A model generated the notes under the pieces. The model was not told where the DNA came from. It did no database searches and was given only the letters and a program-made list of their open reading frames with translations. A DNA stretch of 64,000 nt from Shinella zoogloeoides (lineage in GTDB: Bacteria > Pseudomonadota > Alphaproteobacteria > Rhizobiales > Rhizobiaceae): contig NZ_CP132310.1 of NCBI RefSeq assembly GCF_030733845.1, forward strand, positions 53,458 through 117,457, in the 5' to 3' direction. Positions 9,701 through 16,484 of the stretch are shown here, piece after piece. The position numbers and the translations under genes are program-made. Numbering within the stretch: position 1 is the first letter of the stretch; every line of letters starts with the position of its first letter.

Positions 9701-10083
9701 GCCAGTCCGTCAATGCGGTGATCGACGCTATGAGCGTTCATGACCTGGCGCGCGAGGACGCCTACTGGACGGCGCTGGTCAAGCGCACGAAGGCGGAGAA
9801 GCAGCTCACGGCCGAGGAAGTCTCGACCTATGCGCCATATCTCCAGCGCGAGATTGAGATTCTGAAGCCGCCGGTGATCGTGCTTCTCGGCTCGACGGTC
9901 GTGCGCCAGTTCTTCCCCGATTTCAAGGGCAAGGCGTCCGACGCCGCCGGCAAGGTCGTCTACTCGAAGGAGCTGGATGCGAACATCGTCATCGGCTTCA
10001 ACCCCGGGGAAATCTACTTTTCGCCCGAGAAGCAAAAGAACCTGGAAGATGTCTTCCACTCGGTTGTCGATCTGTTGCCATAG
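6727..10083 (+). CDS. dnaE: DNA polymerase III alpha (DnaE) with UDG-like tail
   Basis: 1118 aa replicative polymerase of the C family. ATG 6727 is preferred over TTG 6721 because GAGGGG lies at good spacing. The N-terminal PHP region is present, but the usual HxH near the start reads LAARTDFS, so metal ligands seem lost. Polymerase motifs: GPGRGSVGGS (about 375), PDADLDF (about 418-424, two catalytic Asp) and VKMDILGL (about 563-570, third Asp). The C-terminal 150 residues (about 970-1118) resemble family-4 uracil-DNA glycosylases: FMLIQDCPGAQEEE, then a YWTALVKR strand, then PYLQREIEILKPPVIVLLG. Family-4 Fe-S cysteines are not evident and the catalytic motif GEAPG is altered to QDCPG. It probably copies the phage genome; the tail may sense uracil or act as a binding module. 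Polymerase call firm; UDG-like call moderate. Confidence 0.93.
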   Translation: MHSILAARTDFSIGESILQTEHLVESAKANGEKAVAVTDTMTITSMIDFTNRCKKADLKPIVGVRLRLVDDHTWRADKTDKKNKKGKPIYHATAYVMSEKGLKAIFRLLSLANEEPRFYYVARLDFADLYAELDNLTKDDLRITLGDVQPLTAHPDVAEIQQEIMSRLGHAYATLVPIDTPYFARLNELAVEAIGRGAEPLVVRPAFYKEGEADAAEIMAAICNNNKVSDPWHKSTHNRDFHVVGVKELAQEVGKASKRFVDRGNPSAGLLFKQGLMNTKELVDAVSYQWSKAEVTLPQMASDEFAAVVAECKKGWAERFAQPTFGHLPEKGELATVYKDRLKYELSVLQKLKFSGYFLLVQDVVRYAKQNGILVGPGRGSVGGSLVAYLMGITDCDPIRFGLLFERFINPDRIDLPDADLDFMSQRRHEIFEYLIAKYGQARVAGVSNFSALAAASSIRDVGRVAGLPEREYVCSKYVPKLHGANVPLPDCAAQVPEIKAFSDKHAEWWSVMTRLEGTMRNYGQHAAGVIVGGVDLVDRAVIERRKEGTVVNWDKRIVEDQGLVKMDILGLNTLDLINLASEYIKERHGKRPDLMRIPLDDEQVLANFAAGLTTAVFQFESGGMRGLLKQLGKDGGITFEDITAATALYRPGPMESGMMESFYLRKQGLETIEYDHHLMEPILRETFGVMVYQEQVMQVARAIAGYSAPDADKLRKIMGKKLPEEMKKERGKFVDGCVATIGCTPEWAGQLFDKIEGFAGYGFNKSHSVEYTLISYQSMWLKTNYPVEFFAAALSLMDEDKLPGIIKDASRFGIDVSMPDINISTDRFEIATDVRLVIPFQRIKGISGNTTGAILEARKSGPFKNKADFLARVEKRKCNVKHQDALEKVGAFSRIEVGSLPATDPSRIRDLIELIPGLITANVPVNRDLDNGKEAKEDIGVLAAEYRERHGPGGSSDGMPVKPAFGRSARFMLIQDCPGAQEEEVGMMGWSQSVNAVIDAMSVHDLAREDAYWTALVKRTKAEKQLTAEEVSTYAPYLQREIEILKPPVIVLLGSTVVRQFFPDFKGKASDAAGKVVYSKELDANIVIGFNPGEIYFSPEKQKNLEDVFHSVVDLLP

Positions 10084-10091
10084 GAGAAAAC

Positions 10092-10403
10092 ATGGAGATC
10101 GGACGTATTCAGGGCGCAACGCGCGTCCTGGGCAAAGCGCAGGGGTATCTCGGCCTGCCCCTGAAGGACGTGGTGCTCAACACCACGGTCGATGGACCGG
10201 AAACACCGGCCATGATGACGGCCTGGCTGCCGAACCCGGAGGAGATTGCGGAGATCGTCGCTGGTGCGCCGGTTATTCTCACCGTCTTGGGAACGCGACA
10301 TCCCCCGGTTCTGGTCACGACGGGTCATGCGCCCGACGATCCGGAATATGAGATTGCTATAGATGAGCAATCGCACGAACAAACGAAAGGAGTCTCGCCG
10401 TGA
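10092..10403 (+). CDS. Hypothetical protein (103 aa)
   Basis: No family recognised. A compact alpha/beta sequence (ATRVLGKAQGYLGLPL at the start, then VVLNTT and a proline-rich centre). RBS TAGGAG lies before the ATG and its end overlaps the next gene by 4 bases. Placed between dnaE and a coiled-coil protein in the replication block. Confidence 0.65.
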   Translation: MEIGRIQGATRVLGKAQGYLGLPLKDVVLNTTVDGPETPAMMTAWLPNPEEIAEIVAGAPVILTVLGTRHPPVLVTTGHAPDDPEYEIAIDEQSHEQTKGVSP

Positions 10404-10960
10404 GCGAGCTTGAACCGAAACCCATCAAGGTCCCGACGATCAAGGTCGTCCAATACATCGATCCGATCCAGCTCAAGACCGATCTCGCCTACTCCAACGC
10501 CGACTTGTCGTCGGCCATGATGGAGCAGGCGGCGCAGTTCGCCAGCTACGGCGTTCTGGCCGCGCAGGCGTCCATGCAGGTCGACAAGATGAAGATGCTG
10601 CTGGAGAATACCGAAGCTGAGGTTGCCCGCCGCGAGCGCGACCGGAAAGCTCTGGCGGGGCAGAAGTCCACCGAGGGGCAGATTTCCGAGATCGTCACCC
10701 GGCATCCGCGCGTCATCGCCGCGAAGAAAGCCCTCAACGAGGCAAAGCAGATCGAATCCGTTGGTAAGATCGCCGTCGAGTCCTTCCGCCATCGCCGGGA
10801 TATGCTGGTTCAGCAGGGCCTCATCTCCCGCGAGGAACGCAAGGGCGAGCTTTCCGTCTCCCTGCGCAACGCGAAGGAGGAGGAGATGCGAAGCACGCAG
10901 GAGCGCTTGCTTGCGCGCCGCCAGGGCCGGCTCAATGGTGAGGACGCCGTTACCGAATAA
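10400..10960 (+). CDS. Helical coiled-coil protein, possible recombination mediator
   Basis: 186 aa, highly charged and almost wholly helical. Residues about 55-190 have heptad-like spacing, and RHRRDMLVQQGLISREE resembles the RRDMLIQLG pattern seen in small phage proteins of UvsY type that load recombinases on ssDNA. Its neighbours (polymerase, ssDNA-binding protein, RecA-like protein) fit such a role. The similarity is weak and remembered rather than searched, so the function is a suggestion. Confidence 0.65.
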   Translation: MSELEPKPIKVPTIKVVQYIDPIQLKTDLAYSNADLSSAMMEQAAQFASYGVLAAQASMQVDKMKMLLENTEAEVARRERDRKALAGQKSTEGQISEIVTRHPRVIAAKKALNEAKQIESVGKIAVESFRHRRDMLVQQGLISREERKGELSVSLRNAKEEEMRSTQERLLARRQGRLNGEDAVTE

Positions 10961-10965
10961 GCAGC

Positions 10966-11005
10966 ATCCCATTTTCCCGCTGCTATAGATAAGTAATCAG
11001 TTACT
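10966..11005 (+). promoter_or_regulatory. Phage-type promoter with operator box
   Basis: ATCCC (10966-10970), 11 bases, GCTATAG (10982-10988), then AGTAA (10992-10996) and TTACT (11001-11005) as an inverted repeat. Drives the 72-aa gene at 11033. Confidence 0.75.
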
Positions 11006-11032
11006 CACAGACCATTTAGGAGGGTCAATCGC

Positions 11033-11251
11033 ATGAAACTGAGCATCGCCATCGGCAAGAAGCAGGAGGAGACCATCGAGACGATCATGGCTCCGATCAA
11101 CGCCATCGTTGAGCGCCTCAAGGCGTTCCGCGAGAAGGCGCTGACTGATGCCATGGCCGCAGACGAAGAGGCGGCAGCAGCCAAGGAGCGCGCGGCCGAG
11201 CTGCGCACCGAAGCCGAGAAGGCCCAGCGTCTGGCGGAAAAATACGTCTAA
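11033..11251 (+). CDS. Small coiled-coil protein (72 aa)
   Basis: 72 aa, nearly all Ala/Glu/Lys/Arg from residue 35 on (ADEEAAAAKERAAELRTEAE), so a single long helix that probably oligomerises. RBS TAGGAGG precedes the ATG by 9 bases, among the best in the window, suggesting strong expression. It has its own promoter and terminator, between the mediator-like gene and the ssDNA-binding protein gene. Function unknown. Confidence 0.7.
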   Translation: MKLSIAIGKKQEETIETIMAPINAIVERLKAFREKALTDAMAADEEAAAAKERAAELRTEAEKAQRLAEKYV

Positions 11252-11252
11252 G

Positions 11253-11278
11253 CACGCAGATTTCTGCGTGTCCCTTTT
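11253..11278 (+). terminator. Intrinsic terminator
   Basis: CACGCAG-ATTT-CTGCGTG hairpin followed by TCCCTTTT. The CCC and T run also supply the first element of the following promoter. Confidence 0.65.
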
Positions 11279-11341
11279 CGCGCGCGCTATAACACGATTT
11301 AGCTAAATAGCTTTTTCGCTATTGGCGCGAACGAACGAACT
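11272..11341 (+). promoter_or_regulatory. Phage-type promoter with flanking inverted repeat
   Basis: TCCC (11271-11274) plus GCTATAA (11286-11292) gives the usual spacing. TTCGCGC (11277-11283) is complementary to GCGCGAA (11335-11341) in the leader. The leader also holds the AT-rich TTTAGCTAAATAGC instead of a TAAGTAAG box, and ACGAACG repeats. Confidence 0.65.
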
Positions 11342-11370
11342 CACGAACGAGCTTACAAAGGAACTTACGA

Positions 11371-12393
11371 ATGGCTCTGTCCCCCGCACTCCGTCGCTCC
11401 GTCAACGAGGCCAAGAACAAGTATGGTCGCTCCGACGGCAAGCGCATTCGCCCGAAGGAAGGGCGCAACGTCTACCGCTTCCTCGCTCCCACGCAGGCTC
11501 AGGCCCCCTGGGTCGGCGAGTCTGGCAAGTTCTGGGCCGAACTCGGCGTCCACTGGATCAAGGCCGAGAAGAACGGCAAGCCGATCGCTGTCGTCGGCTC
11601 GCGTGACGTCTGCTACCAGGAACCCTGCCCCGTCGGCACGGCCGTCGATCTCGCACTCGCCAATGCGCACGACGAGCAGTCCAAGGCGATCTTCGAGGAA
11701 TGGAAGGTCTCCAAGAACATTCTCTTCAACGTCATCGACCGGACGACCAATCCGGACAACGACGAGGTGGAGATCGTTGAACTGCGCCCGTCGGCCGCCC
11801 AGCAGGTCTGGGATCTGATGGAGCAGTATGACGACGCCGGCCAGGATATTACCGACCTCGCCAACGGCGTCGATATCGTCATCACGCGCTCCGGCAAGGG
11901 CATGAACACCGAATACACGGTCAACGTGAAGCCCGGTGTTTCCAAGCCGGTTCACAAGGATGCGATCGCCAAGTGCCACGACCTTCCGGAGCACATCCAG
12001 AAGGAATTCTTCCGTGGCGACGAAACGAAGGCGCTCAACGCCATCGGCCAGATTGCCGGCATCCCGCAGTCGAAGCTGATCGCGATCGCTGGCGGCGCCG
12101 CCGTTGGCACCACTGCCGCACTGACCTCCGCCGGCACGGCCGCAGCCAAGACCCCCGCTGCGGCGCTGACCTCGACGGCCGCCGCCGTCGAAGATGCAAC
12201 CGAGACCGTCGCCGAGGTTTCGGACGCCGAACTCGCAGCCGCTGTTGCTGCTGTCGAGGAAGCGGCTCCGGTCGAAAGCGCACCCGTGAAGACCGCCGCC
12301 GCAACCCAGGCGGCCGCTCCCGCGCAGGCTGAAGTTCTGTCTTCGGCCGAAGTGGATGACGTCCTTGCGGAACTCGACGGCCTGATCGTCTGA
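11371..12393 (+). CDS. Single-stranded DNA-binding protein, gp32-like
   Basis: 340 aa. The N-terminal 200 residues match phage gp32-type ssDNA-binding proteins: a basic start (RRSVNEAKNKYGRSDGKR), then FWAELGVHWI and a cysteine cluster CYQEPCPVGT near residues 86-95 that may hold zinc. An Ala-rich linker (about 225-315) leads to an acidic tip (SSAEVDDVLAELDGLIV), the usual partner-binding tail of SSBs. It would coat replication and recombination intermediates. It has its own strong promoter and is followed by three tandem hairpins, fitting an abundant product. Confidence 0.8.
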   Translation: MALSPALRRSVNEAKNKYGRSDGKRIRPKEGRNVYRFLAPTQAQAPWVGESGKFWAELGVHWIKAEKNGKPIAVVGSRDVCYQEPCPVGTAVDLALANAHDEQSKAIFEEWKVSKNILFNVIDRTTNPDNDEVEIVELRPSAAQQVWDLMEQYDDAGQDITDLANGVDIVITRSGKGMNTEYTVNVKPGVSKPVHKDAIAKCHDLPEHIQKEFFRGDETKALNAIGQIAGIPQSKLIAIAGGAAVGTTAALTSAGTAAAKTPAAALTSTAAAVEDATETVAEVSDAELAAAVAAVEEAAPVESAPVKTAAATQAAAPAQAEVLSSAEVDDVLAELDGLIV

Positions 12394-12399
12394 GTAGCG

Positions 12400-12495
12400 T
12401 CGGCTCCGATTTCCCCCGGTCGGAGCCGATACCGACCCTCTTCGCCGCAACTTGAGGGTCGGTGCGCGGCGACACGTTCCCCTCAGCGTGTCGCC
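12400..12495 (+). terminator. Three tandem hairpins after the SSB gene
   Basis: Stems at 12400-12409/12420-12429 (TCGGCTCCGA), 12431-12440/12454-12463 (ACCGACCCTC) and 12468-12476/12487-12495 (GGCGACACG), all perfect, with loops of 10, 13 and 10 bases. None has a T run. They may terminate, stabilise the SSB mRNA 3' end, or reduce read-through into the exonuclease gene. Confidence 0.6.
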
Positions 12496-12519
12496 GCCCT
12501 TCCATCTGAAAGGACGATC

Positions 12520-13470
12520 ATGAACCGCCATCTTCTCATTGATGGAAACTCCATCGCACATGCAGCAAACGCCGGGACGACGCTGACTGTCGGTCAGACA
12601 CAGGTCCAGGCAGTTTATGGCGTCATGCGCACCATGCGCCGGCTGATGGCCGTCTACGGCAATCTCTACACGCCGACCGTTCTCTGGGACGGCGCGTCCT
12701 GGCGCAAGATGCTCTACCCCGAATACAAGGCCAACCGTGACAAGGACGACACGGCGGCTGCCGCTGCGCTCAAGGCACAGAAGGAGCAGCTCAAGAAGCA
12801 GTCGCGCCTGATCGAGATCGGCGTTCAGCTTCTCGGCATCAACCAGGTTCGCGCCGCGAATATGGAAGCCGACGATCTTGCCGGCATCATGGTGCAGCGC
12901 TTCGAGCCGCGCGGCGACAAGATCGTGCTGGTCTCGGCTGACCGGGACTGGATCCAGCTTATCAGCCCCAACGTCTCCTGGTTCGATCCGATCAACGACC
13001 GGAAGATGACGCCGGCGATGTTGCCGGAAAAGTATGGCGTGAAAGACGTCGCGCAGTTCATCGAGCTGAAGGCTCTGATGGGCGATATGGGCGACAACAT
13101 CCCGGGTGTCGGCGGGATCGGCGAGAAAGGCGCGAAGGAGTTCCTTCAGACCTACGGCTCGGTCGCGAACTTCACCAACGGCTGCATCCTCGACAAGAGC
13201 ATCGACGTCGCCTCGCTTCCCAAGAAGTATCGGGCGCTGGTCGAGGATGAGAACAAGGCGATCACCTTCGCTTCCAACATCAAGCTGATGGATCTCAAGA
13301 CCCCTCACCGACCGGCGCCGATCAATCTACGCGTCACAAAGGGCGAGCCCGACATCAACAAGCTTCGCGCGTTCTGCGACCGGTTGCTGTTCCGCTCGCT
13401 CACCGAAGATCTCGAAAACTGGTCGTCGGTCTTCCCGGCCTACCAGGAGATCATGCAGGAGGCAGCATGA
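12520..13470 (+). CDS. 5'-3' exonuclease / flap endonuclease
   Basis: 316 aa. PIN-like nuclease start HLLIDGNSIAHAAN, acidic cluster MEADDLAG near residue 116 and DRDWIQL near 144, and the helix-3-turn-helix DNA-binding motif GDNIPGVGGIGEKGAKEFL near residue 192. This matches the T5 exonuclease/T4 RNase H/Pol I N-domain family, which removes primers and trims flaps. RBS AAAGGA at good spacing. Stop overlaps the MazG-like gene by 4 bases. Well supported. Confidence 0.88.
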   Translation: MNRHLLIDGNSIAHAANAGTTLTVGQTQVQAVYGVMRTMRRLMAVYGNLYTPTVLWDGASWRKMLYPEYKANRDKDDTAAAAALKAQKEQLKKQSRLIEIGVQLLGINQVRAANMEADDLAGIMVQRFEPRGDKIVLVSADRDWIQLISPNVSWFDPINDRKMTPAMLPEKYGVKDVAQFIELKALMGDMGDNIPGVGGIGEKGAKEFLQTYGSVANFTNGCILDKSIDVASLPKKYRALVEDENKAITFASNIKLMDLKTPHRPAPINLRVTKGEPDINKLRAFCDRLLFRSLTEDLENWSSVFPAYQEIMQEAA

Positions 13471-13805
13471 AGACCCGTATCCCGCAGCTCGTGCGCGACA
13501 AAATGGTCCCGCGCCCGGGCTTCACCGAGCTGAACATCACCGTGTCGCCGGCAATCGCAACCGCTCTCTTGATCGCCAAGGTTCATTCCGAGGCCGAGGA
13601 GATCGCGCGCGACGTCGGTAATCCGGAAGAATACGCCGACGTTCTGGAATGCCTGATGGCGCTCGCCAAGACCAACAGCGTCAACTGGGCGGAAGTCATG
13701 AAGGCGCTCAACGAAAAGCGCGAGCGCAAAGGAGCGCTCGACACTGGCAATCTTTGGATCCCGGAGGCGTATCTCGATGACATCCGAAACCACCAGGCAG
13801 CTTGA
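13467..13805 (+). CDS. MazG/HisE-like nucleotide pyrophosphohydrolase
   Basis: 112 aa. Starts IPQLVRDKMVPRPGF, the substrate-facing start of phosphoribosyl-ATP-pyrophosphatase-like proteins, then helices with EAEEIARD and EEYADVLECLMAL, where acidic residues bind Mg2+. The family hydrolyses (d)NTPs or related nucleotides to monophosphates and often serves house-cleaning or dNTP-pool control in phages. It fits the nucleotide-metabolism theme. Exact substrate unknown. Confidence 0.75.
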   Translation: MKTRIPQLVRDKMVPRPGFTELNITVSPAIATALLIAKVHSEAEEIARDVGNPEEYADVLECLMALAKTNSVNWAEVMKALNEKRERKGALDTGNLWIPEAYLDDIRNHQAA

Positions 13806-14142
13806 CGATCGCGCCAAGCTCGAAGCGGCCGTTGGAAAGGTCGCGCGCGCCTACCATGAGCTGGTTCGCTTGATCGAGGCCAGCAAGACCATCACCGAAA
13901 CGGACATCGGCAAGGCGTTCACGTTCCTTGCCAATGTTCATGGCGACAGCCGCTCGAAAGCGGAATTGTCGCTTCGCACCGCCCTCGCGGCGAACGGCGG
14001 TTTTTCGCTCGACAAGGAATACGCGCCGGTCACGTCCATCACGCAGCCCACGGCGCGTGCCGCTGAGCGTTTGCGTCTCGTGGGTCAGTCGAAGCCGAAA
14101 CCCCCGGTCGACAACGATGGCGTCGATTTTATTGAAGACTAA
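13777..14142 (+). CDS. Hypothetical protein (121 aa)
   Basis: Overlaps the MazG-like gene by 29 bases, unusually long for this window, so the start could lie later. N-terminal half helical, C-terminal tail disordered and ending acidic (DNDGVDFIED), a feature of SSB-interacting proteins. Directly before the RecA-like gene. No family recognised. Confidence 0.65.
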   Translation: MTSETTRQLDDRAKLEAAVGKVARAYHELVRLIEASKTITETDIGKAFTFLANVHGDSRSKAELSLRTALAANGGFSLDKEYAPVTSITQPTARAAERLRLVGQSKPKPPVDNDGVDFIED

Positions 14143-14156
14143 GGAAGGAATTACTT

Positions 14157-15284
14157 ATGGCATCTGCATCCGACATCGCCAAGGCGCTCTTCGGCGTCAT
14201 CGGGAACAACGACGACGAGGCGACCGTCAAGCACTGGCTTGAGAGCGGCTTTCCGCCCCTCAACAATGCGTCGTCCAACTCCTGGAGCGGCTGCTTCCCG
14301 GTCGGCCGCATGATCGAGATTGCCGGCCCGCCCTCTTCCGGCAAGACTGCAATTGCCACGCGCGCAATGGCGGCGGCCCAGGAACTCGGCGGCATCGCCG
14401 GCTTCATGGATCACGAGCGCTCCTTCTCGCTCAAGCTGGCGCCGCGCCTCGGCCTCGATACCACGCCCGGTCGCCTGGTTTACCGTAAACCTGAGACTTT
14501 CGAGCAATCGATCGCCATCTTCGCCACCGCCGTCCGAACGATCCGCGAGAAGAAGCTCATCCCTGCCGACGCGCCGATCTGCTGGGTCTGGGATTCGCTT
14601 GCCGCCATGACGCCGCACGCCATTCTTTACGACGAGAAGGGCAACCTGCGCGCCATCGACAAACGCAACATGAAGGACAAGCTGGAGCTGGCGGTCTGCA
14701 CCTCGACGCACTTCCCGTCGGTCGCCCAGATCACCGAGGACTACGGCGTCTGCTCGATCTTCCTCAACCAGATGCGTAACAAGATCGGCGTCTCGTTCGG
14801 CGATCCGCGCAAGACCACCGGCGGCGATGCGCCGGAGTTCTACTTCTCGCAGCGTCTCTGGCTGTCCGCCTCGCAGATCAAGGTTGGCACCGAAGTCGTC
14901 GGCATGGAAGTGACCGGCGGCTTCCGCAAGAACAAGGTCAATCGGCCGTTCCAGACGGCCAAGTGGCGCTTCATGTTCCAGCCGGACGGCACGGGCCGGT
15001 TCGATCGCGAGCGCTCGCTGGTCGAGTTCCTCAACGAGCAGGGTCTCCTTGAGACGATGACTGTCGACGACAAGGGCAAGCCGAAGGAGGTCAAGAAGGG
15101 CCACGTCCTGTGGGAAGGCAAGCAGATCGGCCGCGAAGCGCTTGCGCGCCAGATCGAGGCCGAGGGCGAGGCCGGCTTCAAGAAGCTGACGGCGCTTCTG
15201 CCGCCCGAATACCAGGCCCCGATCGCCGCCGAGGTCGATATCTCGACCGACGAGCCCGAAACGGACGTTCAGGAAGCGGCATGA
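14157..15284 (+). CDS. RecA-like recombinase
   Basis: 375 aa. RecA core with Walker A GPPSSGKTA near residue 57, an acidic Walker-B-like strand ICWVWDSLAAM near 142, and a loop-2-like region FLNQMRNKIGVSFGDPRKTTGG near 201-220. Phage RecA/UvsX proteins form filaments on ssDNA for strand exchange and recombination-dependent replication, consistent with the SSB, resolvase and SbcCD genes nearby. RBS GGAAGG before the ATG. The last base triplet overlaps the next small gene (ATGA). Confidence 0.88.
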   Translation: MASASDIAKALFGVIGNNDDEATVKHWLESGFPPLNNASSNSWSGCFPVGRMIEIAGPPSSGKTAIATRAMAAAQELGGIAGFMDHERSFSLKLAPRLGLDTTPGRLVYRKPETFEQSIAIFATAVRTIREKKLIPADAPICWVWDSLAAMTPHAILYDEKGNLRAIDKRNMKDKLELAVCTSTHFPSVAQITEDYGVCSIFLNQMRNKIGVSFGDPRKTTGGDAPEFYFSQRLWLSASQIKVGTEVVGMEVTGGFRKNKVNRPFQTAKWRFMFQPDGTGRFDRERSLVEFLNEQGLLETMTVDDKGKPKEVKKGHVLWEGKQIGREALARQIEAEGEAGFKKLTALLPPEYQAPIAAEVDISTDEPETDVQEAA

Positions 15285-15493
15285 AGCAGCTTTACGAGAT
15301 CATCCTCGTCCGGCGCGTCGAGCAGATCCAGCACGCCACGGTCAATGTCGAGGCGGCCACGGAGGAGGAGGCGCGAGAAATCGCCCTCCAGACTTCCCCG
15401 GATCTGATCGAATGGTCGGAGGCGATCAAGGATCTTCCGGTTCGCGATCTCAAGGTCGGCGAAGTGGACGTTCTGGCCGAAGTCCCAGACTAG
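15281..15493 (+). CDS. Small protein, DpnD/PcfM-like fold suspected
   Basis: 70 aa from the ATG at 15281 that overlaps the RecA-like stop. Beta strand YEIILVRRVEQ, strand ATVNVEA, then helix TEEEAREIALQ, an order seen in small DpnD/PcfM-like proteins. A similar start occurs in the proteins at 17648 and 37444, so these may be distant paralogues. Function unknown. Confidence 0.6.
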   Translation: MKQLYEIILVRRVEQIQHATVNVEAATEEEAREIALQTSPDLIEWSEAIKDLPVRDLKVGEVDVLAEVPD

Positions 15494-15509
15494 CTGGGAT
15501 TTCTCATCG

Positions 15510-15558
15510 TTCCCGTTTTGCGATTGCTATATCGACAGAAAGCGAAGCAGAGCGGGAA
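15510..15558 (+). promoter_or_regulatory. Phage-type promoter with RBS-covering inverted repeat
   Basis: TTCCC (15510-15514), 11 bases, GCTATAT (15526-15532). Bases 15510-15521 can pair with 15547-15558 over 12 bp (two G-U), and the 3' arm contains the RBS GGGAAAG of the ASCH gene. In read-through RNA the RBS would be masked; RNA started here lacks the 5' arm. Confidence 0.7.
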
Positions 15559-15563
15559 AGAAT

Positions 15564-16094
15564 ATGAAGGTGATCTCTATATGGCAGCCGTGGACATCGC
15601 TTGTTGTCCACGGCTTCAAACTCTTTGAGACGAGGACTTGGGCGCCGCCGGCGTCAGCGGTTGGTGAACGCATCGGCATTGCGTCGACCAAGAACATCAC
15701 GCCCGATCAGCGCAGCGCTTTCGCCGATCCTTTGATGCAGCGCTACTATGCTGAAACCGGCCTGCCATCGCTTGAAGAGTTGCCGCGTGGATATCTCCTC
15801 GGCACGGTTCTGCTGCACAGCGTCGAGTTGATCACCGAAGAGTTTTTGGACGATATCACCGAAGAGGAGCGATCCTACGGCTGGTATCACCTTGGAAATT
15901 ACGCTTGGCGGCTGCGCTATCCGCAGTTGCTGGAGCATCCCATCCCCATTCAGGGGAAGCAGGGACTTTACGAATGGAAAGGTCTCGATCGTGCCGCGCA
16001 AGAAGCCGACACTCAGGAAGCAAATGGACAAGCTACCCAAGCGGCTCGTCAAGAAGGGTCGACGCCTCTACGGGGCCGTCTACACCTTGCCTAA
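15564..16094 (+). CDS. ASCH-domain protein
   Basis: 176 aa. Residues 1-140 follow the ASCH fold: start MKVISIWQPWTSLVVHG, FETRTW near residue 23, GYLLGTVLLHSVE near 78-90. ASCH domains resemble PUA and bind RNA or modified nucleosides; single-domain members include RNases and amidohydrolases acting on acetylated cytidine. Here it could bind phage or host RNA. The C-terminal 35 residues are low-complexity and overlap the next gene. Confidence 0.75.
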   Translation: MKVISIWQPWTSLVVHGFKLFETRTWAPPASAVGERIGIASTKNITPDQRSAFADPLMQRYYAETGLPSLEELPRGYLLGTVLLHSVELITEEFLDDITEEERSYGWYHLGNYAWRLRYPQLLEHPIPIQGKQGLYEWKGLDRAAQEADTQEANGQATQAARQEGSTPLRGRLHLA

Positions 16095-16413
16095 TGGCAG
16101 CCAGGTCTATCTCGCGTATCGAAAGCTCGGTGAGATCTTCCGGGCGGGCAAAAAGTCGATCTCCGAGGCGGTGCGCGAAGGTGTCGCCGCCTGGGCGATC
16201 GATGAGGAAACGCTCCGGGAGCGCCGCCTCGAAGGCATCAAGGTCGTCGGCGTGCTGTGCAAGGAGAGCGACGATCTCTGGCTGGCGCCGCTGGACAAGT
16301 TCTTCGACACCAAGTTTTCGAAGGTCATGAACTACGAGAGCCGTGGCGGCGCGTTGCAGCGCTACCTGCCCCTGAAAGAGTTCAAGCGCAAAACGTCAGT
16401 CGCAACGCCGTAA
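16024..16413 (+). CDS. Basic hypothetical protein (129 aa)
   Basis: Start taken at ATG 16024, with AGGAAG at good spacing; GTG 15991 would add 11 residues. It overlaps the ASCH gene by 71 bases in another frame. Sequence is basic with a strand-rich N-terminal part (YGAVYTLPNGSQVYLAYRKL) and a central helix (SISEAVREGVAAWAI). A nucleic-acid-binding role is possible. No family recognised. Confidence 0.6.
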   Translation: MDKLPKRLVKKGRRLYGAVYTLPNGSQVYLAYRKLGEIFRAGKKSISEAVREGVAAWAIDEETLRERRLEGIKVVGVLCKESDDLWLAPLDKFFDTKFSKVMNYESRGGALQRYLPLKEFKRKTSVATP

Positions 16414-16425
16414 TGATCCAAGCGC

Positions 16426-16464
16426 AACCCTTTTTATTTACGCTATAACGTAAGTAAGCGCTTA
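16426..16464 (+). promoter_or_regulatory. Phage-type promoter with TAAGCGCTTA box
   Basis: AACCC (16426-16430), 11 bases, GCTATAA (16442-16448), then TAAGTAAGCGCTTA with the palindrome at 16455-16464. TTACG/CGTAA flank the -10 element. Drives the sbcD-like gene. Confidence 0.85.
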
Positions 16465-16484
16465 GCGCGCAATAGGAGAGAAAG

